NCBI GenBank assembly: GCA_030538075.1
Contig: JAUNUQ010000027.1
Coordinates: 1 to 32,918 of the forward strand
DNA length: 32,918 nucleotides
Reading direction: 5' to 3'
Origin: Tissierellia bacterium
GTDB taxonomy: Bacteria; Bacillota; Clostridia; Tissierellales; Peptoniphilaceae
Shown piece by piece: positions 32,841 through 32,918 of this stretch (the first letter of the stretch is position 1; each line of letters begins with the position of its first letter). Under the pieces are notes generated by a model that did not search any database, was not told the origin of the DNA, and was given only the letters and a program-made list of their open reading frames with translations. A program made the position numbers and the translations under genes.

Positions 32841-32878
32841 TGCGCACTCCTTTCCATAAAAGAATGATTCATGGTCAT
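32837..32878 (-). CDS. Possible 13-codon ORF coupled to the membrane protein gene
   Basis: On the minus strand ATG at 32878 opens MTMNHSFMERSAQ and ends in TGA that overlaps the GTG start of the next gene (GTGA). A ribosome site ACAGGAG precedes it. An in-frame TAA lies just upstream, so it is not the end of a longer gene. It could be a leader peptide that brings ribosomes to a weak GTG start, or chance. Confidence 0.35.
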   Translation of the reverse strand: MTMNHSFMERSAQ

Positions 32879-32918
32879 TCTCCTGTTTTAAGTAGAAAAT
32901 TATTTTGCTTTGCCATCT

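Noticed and set aside
1-32918. Mobile elements, CRISPR arrays, phage genes, defence systems
   Set aside because: No transposase, integrase, repeat-spacer pattern or known defence gene was seen; the window is a run of housekeeping and catabolic operons.

Overview
The window (about 33 kb, mid GC) looks like the chromosome of an anaerobic, amino-acid-fermenting Firmicute of class Clostridia. The grounds are strong AGGAGG-type ribosome sites, sigma-A-type promoters, Gram-positive lipoprotein signals, and a complete glutamate-to-citramalate gene set of the kind known from Clostridium tetanomorphum. An Acidaminobacter/Fusibacter-like relative is possible, but the genus cannot be read from the sequence. 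I see no rRNA, tRNA, CRISPR array, insertion sequence, phage or toxin-antitoxin genes. This is mostly ordinary, tightly packed chromosome.

Layout. (1) 294-4894, minus: a five-gene branched-chain amino acid ABC transporter operon (livK-livH-livM-livG-livF), read from a strong promoter at 5161-5189 through a structured leader of about 260 nt. (2) 5257-6357, minus: an S11-family D-Ala-D-Ala carboxypeptidase with its own promoter and terminator. (3) 6453-11448, minus: a molybdenum operon, moaC-moaA-(MOSC+MogA fusion)-modA-modB-modC, joining cofactor synthesis and molybdate uptake. (4) 11664-14787, plus: ppx-ppk1 polyphosphate operon, with a perfect 16-bp palindrome at the predicted transcription start. 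(5) 14946-16624, minus: GT4 glycosyltransferase and rhomboid protease. (6) 16798-18243, plus: GT2 glycosyltransferase and a QueT-like transporter. (7) 18271-19945, minus: SPFH/zinc-ribbon protein (YdjI type) and a DUF1622 membrane protein.

(8) 20113-26047, minus, is the metabolic centre: glutamate mutase S subunit (mutS/glmS), its reactivase-like MutL, the E subunit (mutE/glmE), 3-methylaspartate ammonia-lyase, and the alpha and beta subunits of a class I fumarase-type hydratase that is here most likely mesaconase. Together they convert L-glutamate to 3-methylaspartate, mesaconate and (S)-citramalate. Just upstream is a response regulator with a GlnL/YcbB-type output domain (26204-27067). Between the two lies a direct repeat resembling the published Bacillus GlnL site. 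(9) 27223-32840: an uncharacterised zinc-ribbon protein, an AbgB-like M20 amidohydrolase, a divergent MalY/PatB-type PLP lyase, an alanine/glycine:cation symporter whose frame stays protein-like for 22 codons past its TGA stop, and a small membrane protein that may be a sensor-type membrane module without a kinase.

The best leads for new biology are: the GlnL-like regulator, repeat and possible 24-codon ORF ahead of the glutamate fermentation operon; the in-frame TGA near the end of the symporter; the stand-alone membrane module translationally coupled to a 13-codon ORF; and the structured liv leader with a candidate Ile/Val/Leu-containing peptide. No wholly new multi-gene system is evident.
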